This document shows, piece after piece, positions 7,683-15,399 of a stretch of DNA of 64,000 nucleotides. The stretch is from Nocardioides cavernae. Its GTDB lineage: Bacteria; Actinomycetota; Actinomycetes; Propionibacteriales; Nocardioidaceae. Below the pieces are notes generated by a model, which saw only the letters and a program-made list of their open reading frames with translations, did no database searches and was not told where the DNA came from. Numbering within the stretch: the stretch's first letter is position 1; the number at the start of each line of letters is the position of its first letter. The position numbers and the translations under genes were made by a program. The stretch is from assembly GCF_016907475.1 (NCBI RefSeq), contig NZ_JAFBCA010000001.1, positions 3,348,001 through 3,412,000 of the forward strand, read 5' to 3'.

Positions 7683-8381
7683 CTACGGGGTCAAGGCACC
7701 TGACAAGAGACCGCGCGCTTGTCGGTCCGACACGTGGACGTGAGGATCCGCGCGATGCCACAGCAACCGCAGCAGTGTCTCCGCCTTGTCTCGCAGCACG
7801 ATTGACTCGCCGTCGCCGTCGCCGAGGACGGCGAACCCGGAGACGTCCGTACCAATCACGCGGACGGGACGTGACAGAGGCTGAACGCGCCCGAGCCTCA
7901 CTTGCCGTGGGTAGATCACGTCCCGAACCTCGAGGACTCCATCCCAAGCGAGGGACGGGTCCATGGGTCGAGGCCGGCCTAGTGCATTCTCGGCGTCCCA
8001 AGCATGCATCACGGTCTCGTGAACCTGACGCCTCATCCAGAACTGCGCGGAGGGGTCTCGGTCGTCGAGGGTCCATGCGGGCGCGTCCGTCGCTGTCGAG
8101 GCCAGGACCTCGACCAGATGCGAGGCGTGTCGGCGGTACCACGCGGTCAACCCCGAGCGCCCTTCGTCGGCGGGTGGTTCCGGTCGGAGGTTGGGGTTGC
8201 CTTCGACTACGGCGTGAGTCGCCCATTGATGGACACCGCCCAGGTGCACCACAAGGTCTCGCAATGACCAACCTGGACAGGAAGGCACCGGTGCGTCGAG
8301 TTCGGCATCCCGAGCAACGTCACCGAATCGCTCGGTGTGCAGGCGCAGCAGCGGCAACCAGTCAGGCGATTCGCTCGTCAC
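7683..8381 (-). CDS. Maleylpyruvate isomerase-family (MDMPI) mycothiol-dependent enzyme
   Basis: A 232-residue protein of the MDMPI/DinB-like fold. The N-terminal four-helix domain has CPGWSLRDLVVHLGGVHQWA and the metal-ligand segment RQVHETVMHAWDAE, where His 46 or 51, Glu 122 and His 126 match the family's divalent-metal site. The C-terminal domain (residues 150-232) is the smaller MDMPI-C type. Family members use mycothiol as cofactor in isomerase or transferase reactions; the actual substrate is unknown. GTG at 8381 follows GGGGAGG. Confidence 0.85.
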   Translation of the reverse strand: MTSESPDWLPLLRLHTERFGDVARDAELDAPVPSCPGWSLRDLVVHLGGVHQWATHAVVEGNPNLRPEPPADEGRSGLTAWYRRHASHLVEVLASTATDAPAWTLDDRDPSAQFWMRRQVHETVMHAWDAENALGRPRPMDPSLAWDGVLEVRDVIYPRQVRLGRVQPLSRPVRVIGTDVSGFAVLGDGDGESIVLRDKAETLLRLLWHRADPHVHVSDRQARGLLSGALTP

Positions 8382-8445
8382 TCATCCTCCCCGTCCGCAA
8401 CCACTACACAGTCTCGTGCGCACGAAGAAACCTAGCCCGCAAGCA

Positions 8446-8490
8446 TCCGGATCTGCCGCGATGAGCTCACGGATCTGCCGAGATGAGGTC
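8446..8490. repeat. Dispersed repeat, tandem copies F1/F2
   Basis: Two cores in tandem: CGGATCTGCCGCGAT (8448-8462) and CGGATCTGCCGAGAT (8470-8484), 22 bp apart start to start. They lie in the 165-bp gap between the MDMPI start and the serine hydrolase stop; nothing else was seen there. Confidence 0.6.
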
Positions 8491-8545
8491 GGTGCTTGAG
8501 TTGTGCCCGGCGTCTGGTCGGTGAGCCCCCGCGGGGTCCGTATCA

Positions 8546-9697
8546 CTAATAGCAGAGGCCGTCGACGGTGAGGTACGCGAGCGCCTCGTCGGCAGCGTTC
8601 GTCGAGGTGTTGGTGAACGCGACCACGGTGCGGCCGTTGGCCGGGTTGTAGAAGGCGAAGGTGCGGTAGCCGGCGATTTCGCCGTCGTGGCCGATGAGTT
8701 CACCGCACCTGCTGTCCGCAAGCAGGACGCCGAGCCCGTAACCCGCACCGGCCGCCAGGTCTCCGCGAGAGGTGGTCATCTCGTCCAGATTGGCGTCGGA
8801 GACGAGGTCCTTGTGGAGGAGAGTGTCGAGGAACCGGACGAGGTCGCCGCCGGTGGTCACGACACCGCCGGCAGCCCAGGGTCCCGTGTAGTCGCTCGGC
8901 GTGATGTCCTCGCCGTTCTTGTCGTACCCGCGCACGAGGCGCGGTTCGCCGCGCAGGTCGGCTGACAGCACGGTGTCTGTCATCCCTGCAGGGGTGAACA
9001 CCCGCGTGTCCAGCTCGTGCGCCAGCTGGTGGCCGGTCGCCCGCTCGATGATCTTGCCGAGCAGCCAGTAGCCCGGGTTGGTGTAGCGCGTGGTCTTGTC
9101 CGGTGGGCCTGTGGGCGGGTGGTCCAGCAGGCGGCGTAGCCGTTGGTCGGTCAGATCGATGTCGAGGGGGAAGTCGGGATCAGCGTTGGCGACGTCGAAG
9201 ATGCCGCTGCGGTGGTCGAGCAGGTCTTCGATGGTGACCCCCTTGCCGAACGGCAGCATGCCTGGGAGCCACTCCTCGACCGTGTCCGTGAGGTTGAGTG
9301 CTCCCTGGTCCTCGAGCTGGAGAATGGCGGCTGCGACCATCGGCTTGGTGACGCTTCCGGCACCGAAGCGGTCGTCGACGCGCATCGGCTCGTCCGGGGC
9401 CAGTCGAGAGTTGCCGACGGCAAGGGAGCGGGTCTCACCATTCTCCAAGGCCACGAGAATCGCCCCAGGGAGGTCCTCGAGGTAGACGTCGGCGCTGGGG
9501 CTCTGCCACGACTCGACGATCCGGTCGAGAACGAGGGGTTCCTCCGCAGCATCGGCAGCCGCGCCCGAGGTGTCGCTCGACGGGCGAGGTGAGTCGTCTG
9601 AGCTCGAGGTGCAGGCGGCGAGCAGCACCAACGCCAGGACCAGGACCAGGACCAGACTGGCTCCAGAGCGGCCACCTCGTACGCCCGGCACGCGCAT
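8546..9697 (-). CDS. Beta-lactamase-family (class C / DD-peptidase-like) serine hydrolase, lipoprotein
   Basis: About 383 residues with a lipoprotein signal (lipobox LLAAC) and a Ser/Asp-rich linker. The fold is that of class C beta-lactamases and D,D-carboxypeptidases: SxxK as GAGSVTKPMV (Ser near 115), the YxN motif as TRYTNPGYWLLG, and HxG as LIGHDGEIAGYRTFA in place of KTG. Such proteins cleave D-Ala peptides or act as esterases at the cell surface. The start at ATG 9697 is preferred over GTG 9712, because the GGAGG would overlap the latter. The strong lipobox argues against true antibiotic resistance as the main role. Confidence 0.85.
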   Translation of the reverse strand: MRVPGVRGGRSGASLVLVLVLALVLLAACTSSSDDSPRPSSDTSGAAADAAEEPLVLDRIVESWQSPSADVYLEDLPGAILVALENGETRSLAVGNSRLAPDEPMRVDDRFGAGSVTKPMVAAAILQLEDQGALNLTDTVEEWLPGMLPFGKGVTIEDLLDHRSGIFDVANADPDFPLDIDLTDQRLRRLLDHPPTGPPDKTTRYTNPGYWLLGKIIERATGHQLAHELDTRVFTPAGMTDTVLSADLRGEPRLVRGYDKNGEDITPSDYTGPWAAGGVVTTGGDLVRFLDTLLHKDLVSDANLDEMTTSRGDLAAGAGYGLGVLLADSRCGELIGHDGEIAGYRTFAFYNPANGRTVVAFTNTSTNAADEALAYLTVDGLCY

Positions 9698-9824
9698 TCC
9701 CCCAGCGTCCACCTCCGACCACCCGGCCGCAACGCCGACGACGGCGGCAACGGTCCCGGCATCTCAAGCAGCCGCCTGGCGCGGGCTACCGGTTCTGCCC
9801 GCGCTGCGGGCGGCTACGGTCGCC

Positions 9825-9885
9825 CGGATCTGCCGCGACCGCGCGTCCGCTCATGCCGAGATGCGGAGGTCCCGCGGATCTACGG
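9825..9885. repeat. Dispersed repeat, copy G, running into gtrA
   Basis: Core CGGATCTGCCGCGAC (9825-9839), then GCGTCCGCTCATGCCGAGAT, then tail GGATCTACGG (9876-9885). The right half overlaps the last codons and stop (9851-9853) of the gtrA-like gene, so the repeat encodes the last dozen or so residues of that protein. Confidence 0.6.
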
Positions 9886-10453
9886 CATCGACGAGTTCCG
9901 ACCTCTGTGCGAAGTGGCTGCGCGGCGTGACCGGCCGTCGAAAGACGAATCGGCGGAAGAGGTAGAACCGCGCAGCGAGGCCGAGCACGAGACCGATGAG
10001 GTTGGCCGAGATGTTGTCCGACAACGGGTCGTCGAAACCCAGCACGTCGCGGCTGATGATGAGGCACGCGATGGGAAGCGACATTGTGGCCAGGTTGATC
10101 AGCACGTACGCCGACCGGCCGCCGTCCGCTTGCCGCGGCGGGCGGTCTCGGAATGCCCAGCTCCTGGCACCGCGGTAGCTGATCACCATGCCGACGCTGT
10201 TGGCCAGCACGTAGGCAAGGATCGGTCGATCGCGGAGGAGCGCGTGGTTGCCGGTGCTGAAGCCGTGGACCAGCACGTTGAAGAGGATGAAGGCGACGAT
10301 CGTGGCGACGCCCCCCACGGTGAGGAACCGGCCCAGCTCAGCCAGCATCCGCTGGGAGCGCGTGCCGAGGATGTTCGCCGCTGGTCCCGTGTCACGCGCT
10401 GAGGGCATCGACTTTCGCGTCACAGCTGCAGCAGAAGGGTCGATGGCGCGCAC
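9851..10453 (-). CDS. GtrA-family small membrane protein
   Basis: A 200-residue (or 185, if ATG 10408 is the start) protein with four membrane spans: RFLTVGGVATIVAFILFNVL, PILAYVLANSVGMVISY, AYVLINLATMSLPIACLII and ISANLIGLVLGLAARFYLFR. The order and the FLTVGGVAT and FRRFVF ends are those of GtrA proteins, which help flip or supply lipid-linked sugars for wall or teichoic-acid decoration. No glycosyltransferase is adjacent. The C-terminal tail SELVDAVDPRDLRISA appears to be supplied by an inserted repeat copy. There is no clear ribosome site for either start. Confidence 0.8.
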   Translation of the reverse strand: MRAIDPSAAAVTRKSMPSARDTGPAANILGTRSQRMLAELGRFLTVGGVATIVAFILFNVLVHGFSTGNHALLRDRPILAYVLANSVGMVISYRGARSWAFRDRPPRQADGGRSAYVLINLATMSLPIACLIISRDVLGFDDPLSDNISANLIGLVLGLAARFYLFRRFVFRRPVTPRSHFAQRSELVDAVDPRDLRISA

Positions 10454-10531
10454 ACGCAGTCTGAACGCACGCGATCGGCGACTATTCCCCGTTCACGCGC
10501 GGACCAGAGCCGCTTGCGCCTGCCGAGCGCC

Positions 10532-10741
10532 TCAGTTCAAGAGCTGTTCTTGTCGCCTGAGCGCGAGCGCGGCCAGTGTCGCGTCCAACGATGTGGTCGA
10601 AGCCACTGCCGTCCGCCCGAGTGCGCGAGTTTCCAGGTGATCCCACGTGCCGGGCGTGTCCTCGGTGTTCGGTCTGTGCTCCGGCGGCGTCGAGTCCGGA
10701 ACGGGGGTGGTCAGCTGGTGCTGATGGATGGGCGTGCGCAC
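10532..10741 (-). CDS. Small ORF C of a putative three-member family, 69 residues
   Basis: A GTG-started ORF with AAAGGA about 7 nt upstream. The second half, ALGRTAVASTTSLDATLAAL then ALRRQEQLLN, can be aligned without gaps to small ORF B at 12691 (DRTYLPSHVPSGAALLAIEL): R-T, a Ser three residues later, then A, L and A at matching places. The first half is Pro/Thr-rich. Homology is weak and based on eye alignment only. If it is not a gene, 10454-11172 would be mostly empty. Confidence 0.35.
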   Translation of the reverse strand: MRTPIHQHQLTTPVPDSTPPEHRPNTEDTPGTWDHLETRALGRTAVASTTSLDATLAALALRRQEQLLN

Positions 10742-10870
10742 GCGGATGTCCTTTGCGGGGTCGTGGAGGCGCAGGCAGGCTCACGCCGCGGCGTCGCTCA
10801 CGATCCGTGAGTGGCGTCGGTGCTCGGCTGCGCTGTCAGCGGGGTACGTGGCGTACTGGCTGGATGACGG

Positions 10871-11065
10871 TCAGGCCGGGACGGGCGGGGCGCGATCGAC
10901 GCTCCGTCGCAGCACGTCGAGGCCTCGAACTCCTCGCGCCTCCTCGCTGAGCCGCAGCGCGGCGAGGGCCGCGCCGGCGGGAGGGCGCGAAGGGAAAGCG
11001 TGCGCGCGTGGCGGCCGCAGCTGCTCGCATGGGTCGAGAACTCCGTCGCTGACGACAACGTCCAT
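10871..11065 (-). CDS. Small ORF A of a putative family, 64 residues
   Basis: ATG at 11065 has an excellent ribosome site (AGGAGGGG about 7 nt upstream). The product begins MDVVVSDGVLDPCEQLRPP and continues AGAALAALRLSEEARGVRG, then LDVLRRSVDRAPPVPA. Its last 33 residues are nearly identical to small ORF B on the other side of dadA. No signal peptide or membrane span; a helix-rich soluble peptide. Function unknown. It lies 108 bp downstream of the dadA-like stop on the same strand but has its own ribosome site. Confidence 0.6.
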   Translation of the reverse strand: MDVVVSDGVLDPCEQLRPPRAHAFPSRPPAGAALAALRLSEEARGVRGLDVLRRSVDRAPPVPA

Positions 11066-11172
11066 CTTCGGACCCCTCCTCTCCGCTCCGACTCCCGTGG
11101 AGGCTGATGGCTCGGACCATGGGCACGTCCGCTGGCGCGGGGGTAGGGCCGGGTCCGGCGGCCTGGGGCAGG

Positions 11173-12429
11173 TCAGCGCAGCGGGTCGAACGCCACGAGC
11201 TCGGGCGGCGTGACTCCGGTGGCGATCTGGTCGGCGAGGAGCTTGCCGGTCAGCGGCCCGAGGGCGATGCCCCACATGCCGTGCCCGCCCGCGACGTACA
11301 CGCCGGGTGCGCGGGTGCCGCCGATGAGCGGCAGACCGTCTGCGGTGCACGGGCGGGACCCGACCCACTCGTCACGACGGTTGTCGAGGTCGACGCCGTC
11401 CAGCAAGGGGCGCGCGGCGTTGACGATCGCGCCGATACGGCGTCGGTCGAGTGCTGCGTCGGGGGCGCGGAACTCCATCATCCCGGCGACGCGCAGCCGC
11501 GTTCCGTTGGGGCCGTGGAGCGGCGTGCAGGCGACTCGTTGGGCGGGGAAGTACAGGGGCGTGGACGGAAGGTGCTCGCCGGCCACGCTGAAGGAGTAGC
11601 CGCGGCCAGCCTGGACGGGCTGCCGTACGCCGAACTGGCGACCGAGGTGCCCGATCCATGCGCCGTTGGCGAGCACGACGGCGTCGTAGCGGTTGGTGCC
11701 GTCGATGTCTTCGCGGGTGGTGAGGTAGGCGCCGCCGTTCGCGGGGCGGACGCCGGAGACGGACGCGCCCTCGACGATCCGGCCCCCGCGGTCCATGACC
11801 GCTCGAGCGAGCTCTCCTACGAAGGCCGGCGGGTTGATGTAGCGCTGGTCGTACAGGCGGATGACTGCCCCGACTGCCGAGGACAGGGCCGGTTCGATAC
11901 CGCGGGCCTCGTGGCCGGTGAGGAGGTCGTACTTCACGGCCTGGCCGGCGTCCTGGATGTGCTCGAGCTCGTCGACGAGTGCTGCTCGCTCCTCAGGGGT
12001 GCGGAAGGCTGCGAGGAACGGGTCCGCAGGCCGGGTGGTGGCCGCGACACCGTTGTCGGTGAGCTCGTCGAAGGCGTCGAGGGCGCGACGGTTCATGGGG
12101 GCGTAGGCGCGCATCCCGCGTCCCCAGTGCCGCTCTGTGCTGTGGCGGGCGAACCCGGTGAGGAAGCGAAGCAGCCGCGGGTCGGGCCGAAGCGGGACGT
12201 AGACAGGTGAGGACGGGCTGACGACGGCGCGGACGCCGTAGCGCAGGACGGCAGGCTCGGGCAGGGGCGCGGTGAGGGCGGGGGTGAGCCAGCCGGCGTT
12301 GCCCCATGAGGAGCCCGCGGCGACGTGATGGCGTTCGTAGACAGTGACGTGGATGCCGTGTTCCTGGAGGTGCCAGGCGGTCGCGAGTCCGACCATTCCG
12401 GCTCCGACGATGGCAACGGACTGGGGCAT
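11173..12429 (-). CDS. dadA: FAD-dependent D-amino-acid dehydrogenase (DadA-like)
   Basis: A 418-residue DAO-family flavoprotein. The N-terminal Rossmann motif is VAIVGAGMVGLATAWHLQ and the acidic strand end is VTVYERH. SSWGNAGWLTP is the Ser-Asn-Ala-Gly segment seen in DadA, and the C-terminal FAD loop is YVAGGHGMWGIALGPLTGKL. DadA enzymes deaminate D-amino acids, typically D-Ala from wall turnover, passing electrons to the respiratory chain. The ATG at 12429 places the Rossmann motif at residue 5, as is normal; the longer reading from 12528 adds Pro-rich noise. Related short ORFs flank it on the same strand. Confidence 0.85.
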   Translation of the reverse strand: MPQSVAIVGAGMVGLATAWHLQEHGIHVTVYERHHVAAGSSWGNAGWLTPALTAPLPEPAVLRYGVRAVVSPSSPVYVPLRPDPRLLRFLTGFARHSTERHWGRGMRAYAPMNRRALDAFDELTDNGVAATTRPADPFLAAFRTPEERAALVDELEHIQDAGQAVKYDLLTGHEARGIEPALSSAVGAVIRLYDQRYINPPAFVGELARAVMDRGGRIVEGASVSGVRPANGGAYLTTREDIDGTNRYDAVVLANGAWIGHLGRQFGVRQPVQAGRGYSFSVAGEHLPSTPLYFPAQRVACTPLHGPNGTRLRVAGMMEFRAPDAALDRRRIGAIVNAARPLLDGVDLDNRRDEWVGSRPCTADGLPLIGGTRAPGVYVAGGHGMWGIALGPLTGKLLADQIATGVTPPELVAFDPLR

Positions 12430-12690
12430 GGCTGAGGGGCTTTCGTGAAGGTGGAGAGGAGGGGGTGAGGTGGGCGCCGAGGTCAGCTGACGACGAGGTG
12501 GTCGCAGGTGACGCTGGCCGACTGCCACGAGACGGTCCCGAGAGCGGCTGGGTGAACAGGACCGCGCAGCGGGTATGTGTCCCGTGGGTGCCGTCCTGCA
12601 CGAGCAGGTGTGAGCGCCCTAGCGGATGATCCGGACGTCAGTGGGTCGAGGAACGGGTGCTGCGAGGCGGTGCACCCGGGACCGTTCAGC

Positions 12691-12873
12691 TCAGCGGCCG
12701 GGAGGGGCGCGGTCGACGCTGCGACGCAGCACGTCGAGACCACGGATGCCGCGCGCTTCTTCGCTGAGCTCGATGGCGAGCAGAGCGGCACCGGACGGCA
12801 CGTGGGAGGGCAGGTAGGTGCGGTCGGGCGCAGCCGCCTCGAGCACCAAGTTCCCCTCCATGTCCTCGACCAT
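12691..12873 (-). CDS. Small ORF B of a putative family, 60 residues
   Basis: Starts MVEDMEGNLVLEAAAPDRTY and contains SGAALLAIELSEEARGIRG, then LDVLRRSVDRAPPGR. ORF A at 10871 carries SEEARGVRGLDVLRRSVDRA at the same place, so the two are recent paralogues. The start at 12873 is chosen by alignment to ORF A; no ribosome site is visible and the frame stays open to an ATG at 12918 and beyond. The 260 bp between this ORF and dadA hold nothing recognised. Confidence 0.5.
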   Translation of the reverse strand: MVEDMEGNLVLEAAAPDRTYLPSHVPSGAALLAIELSEEARGIRGLDVLRRSVDRAPPGR

Positions 12874-13001
12874 AGCAACGTTCGGGCCGAATGCCAGTTG
12901 GCGCCTCCATGCCGTCATGGACACCGCGCCGGCCCTCAAGGACAGGACATGACGGCGGTCTCCTGACCGAGGCGTGGACCGCAGCATCGTCGGGAATAAA
13001 A

Positions 13002-13022
13002 ACGATACGTTTTGCGTATCGT
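13002..13022. promoter_or_regulatory. Perfect 8-bp palindromic operator candidate
   Basis: ACGATACG and CGTATCGT flank the 5-bp spacer TTTTG. It lies in an AT-rich island (AATAAAAACGATACG) between ORF B (minus) and the 50-residue membrane protein gene (plus, starts 54 bp later). Spacing and symmetry fit a TetR- or MarR-type repressor site. No regulator gene is adjacent; the nearest TetR gene is at 17411 and its own putative site is different. Confidence 0.5.
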
Positions 13023-13075
13023 AAGTAACGGGAACTTCCCGCACCCCTGCGGGCACTCACACGAAAGGACCCGCT

Positions 13076-13228
13076 ATGACCTTCATCGCCGTCTTCCTCA
13101 TCTTCCTCGGCCTGCATGCGTTGGCCAGATTCGCGAGCCGCGACTCGTTCGCGGGCGCCTCGCTCCGCAACCAGCCGCACGACGAGCTCGGATACCGCTA
13201 CTCCCCCGTGATCGGGCGGCGCGCCTGA
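13076..13228 (+). CDS. Small single-span membrane protein, 50 residues
   Basis: ATG at 13076 follows GAAAGGA with 7 nt spacing. The peptide starts with a hydrophobic helix, MTFIAVFLIFLGLHALARFA, then a polar tail with RDSFAGASLRNQPHDELGYR and YSPVIGRRA. One N-terminal membrane span with the tail probably cytoplasmic. The operator-like palindrome just upstream suggests tight control. It could be a stress-induced small membrane peptide or a subunit of a larger complex; no family recognised. Confidence 0.55.
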   Translation: MTFIAVFLIFLGLHALARFASRDSFAGASLRNQPHDELGYRYSPVIGRRA

Positions 13229-13533
13229 TCGTCCGGCCGACCTTCGCAGGAGACGGGAACGGTCAGGACGGCAGGGCGAGGCGGCCGTGTCCCTCGACCC
13301 GCACCCGAGCTCGTGGTCGTGCCGCCCGATGACGCGCTCATCACGTTGTGTCGCCCTCGAACGACCGGATCTGCCCGCACCGACGTGCGTGCGACCAGCG
13401 AAAGGCCCGAACACCCCCGCGAAGCCGATAGGTGCCTGGCTCGAGTGCACGTCTCTGGCGGCGCCGACCCACCTAGGTCAGTGAGTGGATGTGCCTGTTG
13501 CAGTCGCCACGGTGCCCCCGTTGCGCGAGCTGG
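13229..13533. other. 305-bp intergenic stretch; only a degenerate repeat core
   Basis: Between the small membrane protein and the histidine kinase stop (convergent). CGGATCTGCCCGCAC at 13366-13380 is copy H of the dispersed repeat with one inserted C. No convincing ORF, hairpin or promoter was seen in the rest. Confidence 0.5.
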
Positions 13534-14640
13534 TCAGCGTCGGGGCAGGCTCATGGTCGCGACCAACCCCCCGCCGGGGCGAGGGTCGAGGGACAGCGTC
13601 CCGTCGTGCGCCGCCGCGATCCGCTGGACGATCGCCAGGCCCAGGCCGACGCCCCCGTGGTCGTCGTGCAGCCGGCCGGAGCCGCGTCGGAACGGCTCGG
13701 CCAGCGTATCGACGAGGAGCCGATCGAGGCGGTCGCCGGTGTTCTCCACCACGAGGGCGACCCCCGACGAGGTGGTCCGGGTGGTGACCCACGCGCTGCC
13801 GCCGGACGGCAGGTTGTGCACGATCGCGTTGTGCAGCAGGTTCGTGATCAGCTGGAGCAGGAGCGCGCGTGAGCCCGACGTCGCGGCCGCCTCGCCCGCG
13901 GTCGTGATCGTGACGCCGCGCTCCTCGGCGAGCGGGAGCAACACCTCGGCCGCTTCCTCCGCGAGGAGCGACAGGTCGACAGGCCCCCGCTCGAAGCTGC
14001 GCTGGTCGGCCCGGCTCAACACCAGCAGCGCCTCGGTGAGATCGATGGCCCGAGTGTTGACAGTGCGCAGTCGCTCGACGAGCAGGTCGACGTCCGGGTC
14101 GGGGTCCTTCGCGGCCACGTCGAGCAATGTCTGGGTGATCGCGAGCGGCGTACGCAGCTCGTGCGAGGCGTTGGCCGCGAAACGCTGCTGCTCGGCGACG
14201 TGGCGCTCGAGGCGTTCGAGCATGGCGTCGAAGGCGTCGGCCAGCTCGCGGAACTCGTCGTTGCGGCCAGACAGCCGGATGCGGTGGTCGAGAGCGCCGC
14301 TGCCGGCGGAGCGGGTCGCCGCGGTGATGCGGTCGAGTGGCGCGAGCATCCTGCCGGCGAGGACCCAGCCGCCGGCCAGCCCGACGACGAGGAGCAGGCC
14401 CATCATCAGCGCGGCCTTGGGCGCGAAGGCGTCCCAGAGGTCGGACCGGCCCGGCATGAACGTGCTGCCGAACCCGCCGTCCGGCGCGCCGGGTCCGCTC
14501 GTCGACCCGGCCTCGTCGGGCACGTAGCGCAGCAGGAAGACCCACACCACGGCCAGCAACCCAGCGCCCGCGACCAGCACGAAGCCCGCATAGCTGAGGG
14601 TCAGCCGCAGCCGGACGCTGGGCCCGGGCGGCCTAGCCAC
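13534..14640 (-). CDS. Two-component sensor histidine kinase
   Basis: A 368-residue kinase with two membrane spans (about 12-36 and 77-97) enclosing a short extracytoplasmic loop of about 40 Gly/Pro-rich residues. A HAMP domain follows (LAPLDRITAATRSAG), then the H-box NASHELRTPLAIT (His 160), N-box (LITNLLHNAIVHN) and G-boxes (GGVGLGLAIVQRIAAAHDG). The small loop suggests it senses the membrane or a partner. It overlaps the response regulator by 8 bp. The divergent vanY-like gene next door makes wall stress a plausible cue; this is inference. Confidence 0.9.
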   Translation of the reverse strand: MARPPGPSVRLRLTLSYAGFVLVAGAGLLAVVWVFLLRYVPDEAGSTSGPGAPDGGFGSTFMPGRSDLWDAFAPKAALMMGLLLVVGLAGGWVLAGRMLAPLDRITAATRSAGSGALDHRIRLSGRNDEFRELADAFDAMLERLERHVAEQQRFAANASHELRTPLAITQTLLDVAAKDPDPDVDLLVERLRTVNTRAIDLTEALLVLSRADQRSFERGPVDLSLLAEEAAEVLLPLAEERGVTITTAGEAAATSGSRALLLQLITNLLHNAIVHNLPSGGSAWVTTRTTSSGVALVVENTGDRLDRLLVDTLAEPFRRGSGRLHDDHGGVGLGLAIVQRIAAAHDGTLSLDPRPGGGLVATMSLPRR

Positions 14641-15313
14641 GACGGTCTGCGTCCGACACGTCGATGCGGTAACCCACCCCAGGCACGGTGGCGATCACCC
14701 ACGGCTCGCCGAGGCGCTTGCGCAGCGCGGACACCGTGATGCGTACGGCGTTGGTCAACGGGTCGGCGTGCTCGTCCCAGGCCCGCTCCAGCAGCTCCTC
14801 GGCACTCACCACCCCGCCCTCCGCTGCGACCAGGACCTCGAGCACGGCGAACTGCTTGCGGGTGAGGGCGACGTAGCGCCCATCGCGGTGCACCTCGCGC
14901 CGGAACGGATCGACGCGCAGCCCGGCGAGCTCACGCACCGGTGGCCGGTGGTGACCGCGTCTGCGGTCCAGGGCGCGCAGTCGGAGGACCAGCTCCTGCA
15001 GCTCGAACGGCTTGGTGAGGTAGTCGTCGGCGCCGAGCTCGAAGCCGGACGCCTTGTCGTCGAGCCGGTCGGCGGCCGTCAGCAGGAGAATTGGTAGGCC
15101 CGAGCCGGACGCGACGATCTGCGCAGCGACGTCGTCGCCGGAGGGCCCCGGGATGTCGCGGTCGAGGACGGCGATGTCGTAGGAGTTCACCCCGAGCAGC
15201 TCGAGCGCGGCATCGCCGTCACCGGCTACGTCGGCCGCGATCGCCTCGAGCCGCAGGCCGTCACGAATGGCGCCCGCCATCAGGGGCTCGTCCTCGACGA
15301 TCAGCACGCGCAT
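14633..15313 (-). CDS. OmpR/PhoB-family response regulator
   Basis: 226 residues: receiver domain with phospho-acceptor Asp 51 (YDIAVLDRDIPG), acidic pair in IVEDEP, Thr in LLLTAAD and Lys in YLTKPFE, followed by a winged helix (LTRKQFAVLEVLV, RITVSALRKRLGEPWVIATV). It partners the overlapping histidine kinase. The ATG at 15313 has the hexamer TACCAT exactly 6 nt upstream, so the mRNA is probably leaderless. Its promoter region (15314-15399) is shared with the divergent VanY-like gene. Confidence 0.92.
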   Translation of the reverse strand: MRVLIVEDEPLMAGAIRDGLRLEAIAADVAGDGDAALELLGVNSYDIAVLDRDIPGPSGDDVAAQIVASGSGLPILLLTAADRLDDKASGFELGADDYLTKPFELQELVLRLRALDRRRGHHRPPVRELAGLRVDPFRREVHRDGRYVALTRKQFAVLEVLVAAEGGVVSAEELLERAWDEHADPLTNAVRITVSALRKRLGEPWVIATVPGVGYRIDVSDADRRG

Positions 15314-15319
15314 GCCCCG

Positions 15320-15325
15320 ATGGTA
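15320..15325 (-). promoter_or_regulatory. Candidate -10 box, leaderless response-regulator transcript
   Basis: TACCAT on the minus strand, exactly 6 nt before the ATG at 15313; no Shine-Dalgarno. Confidence 0.4.
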
Positions 15326-15399
15326 GAGAGCGCGGTGTGTCGTCGGCGTATCGAAAACGGCATACGCTCTGGCAACGTCGCGCTCTCTTCACTGGTCGC

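Noticed and set aside
5987..8381. A toxin-antitoxin or phage-defence island between the sigma factor and the serine hydrolase
   Set aside because: Only an orphan Imm1-like protein is found. No toxin, nuclease, NTPase or recombinase is present, so no defence system can be claimed.
8546..9697. Beta-lactamase resistance gene
   Set aside because: The lipoprotein has HDG in place of KTG and looks like a surface D,D-peptidase or esterase, as many actinobacteria have; no resistance claim is justified.
12430..12690. Possible gene between dadA and small ORF B
   Set aside because: Frames here are short, without ribosome sites, and Pro/Arg-rich; nothing supports coding.
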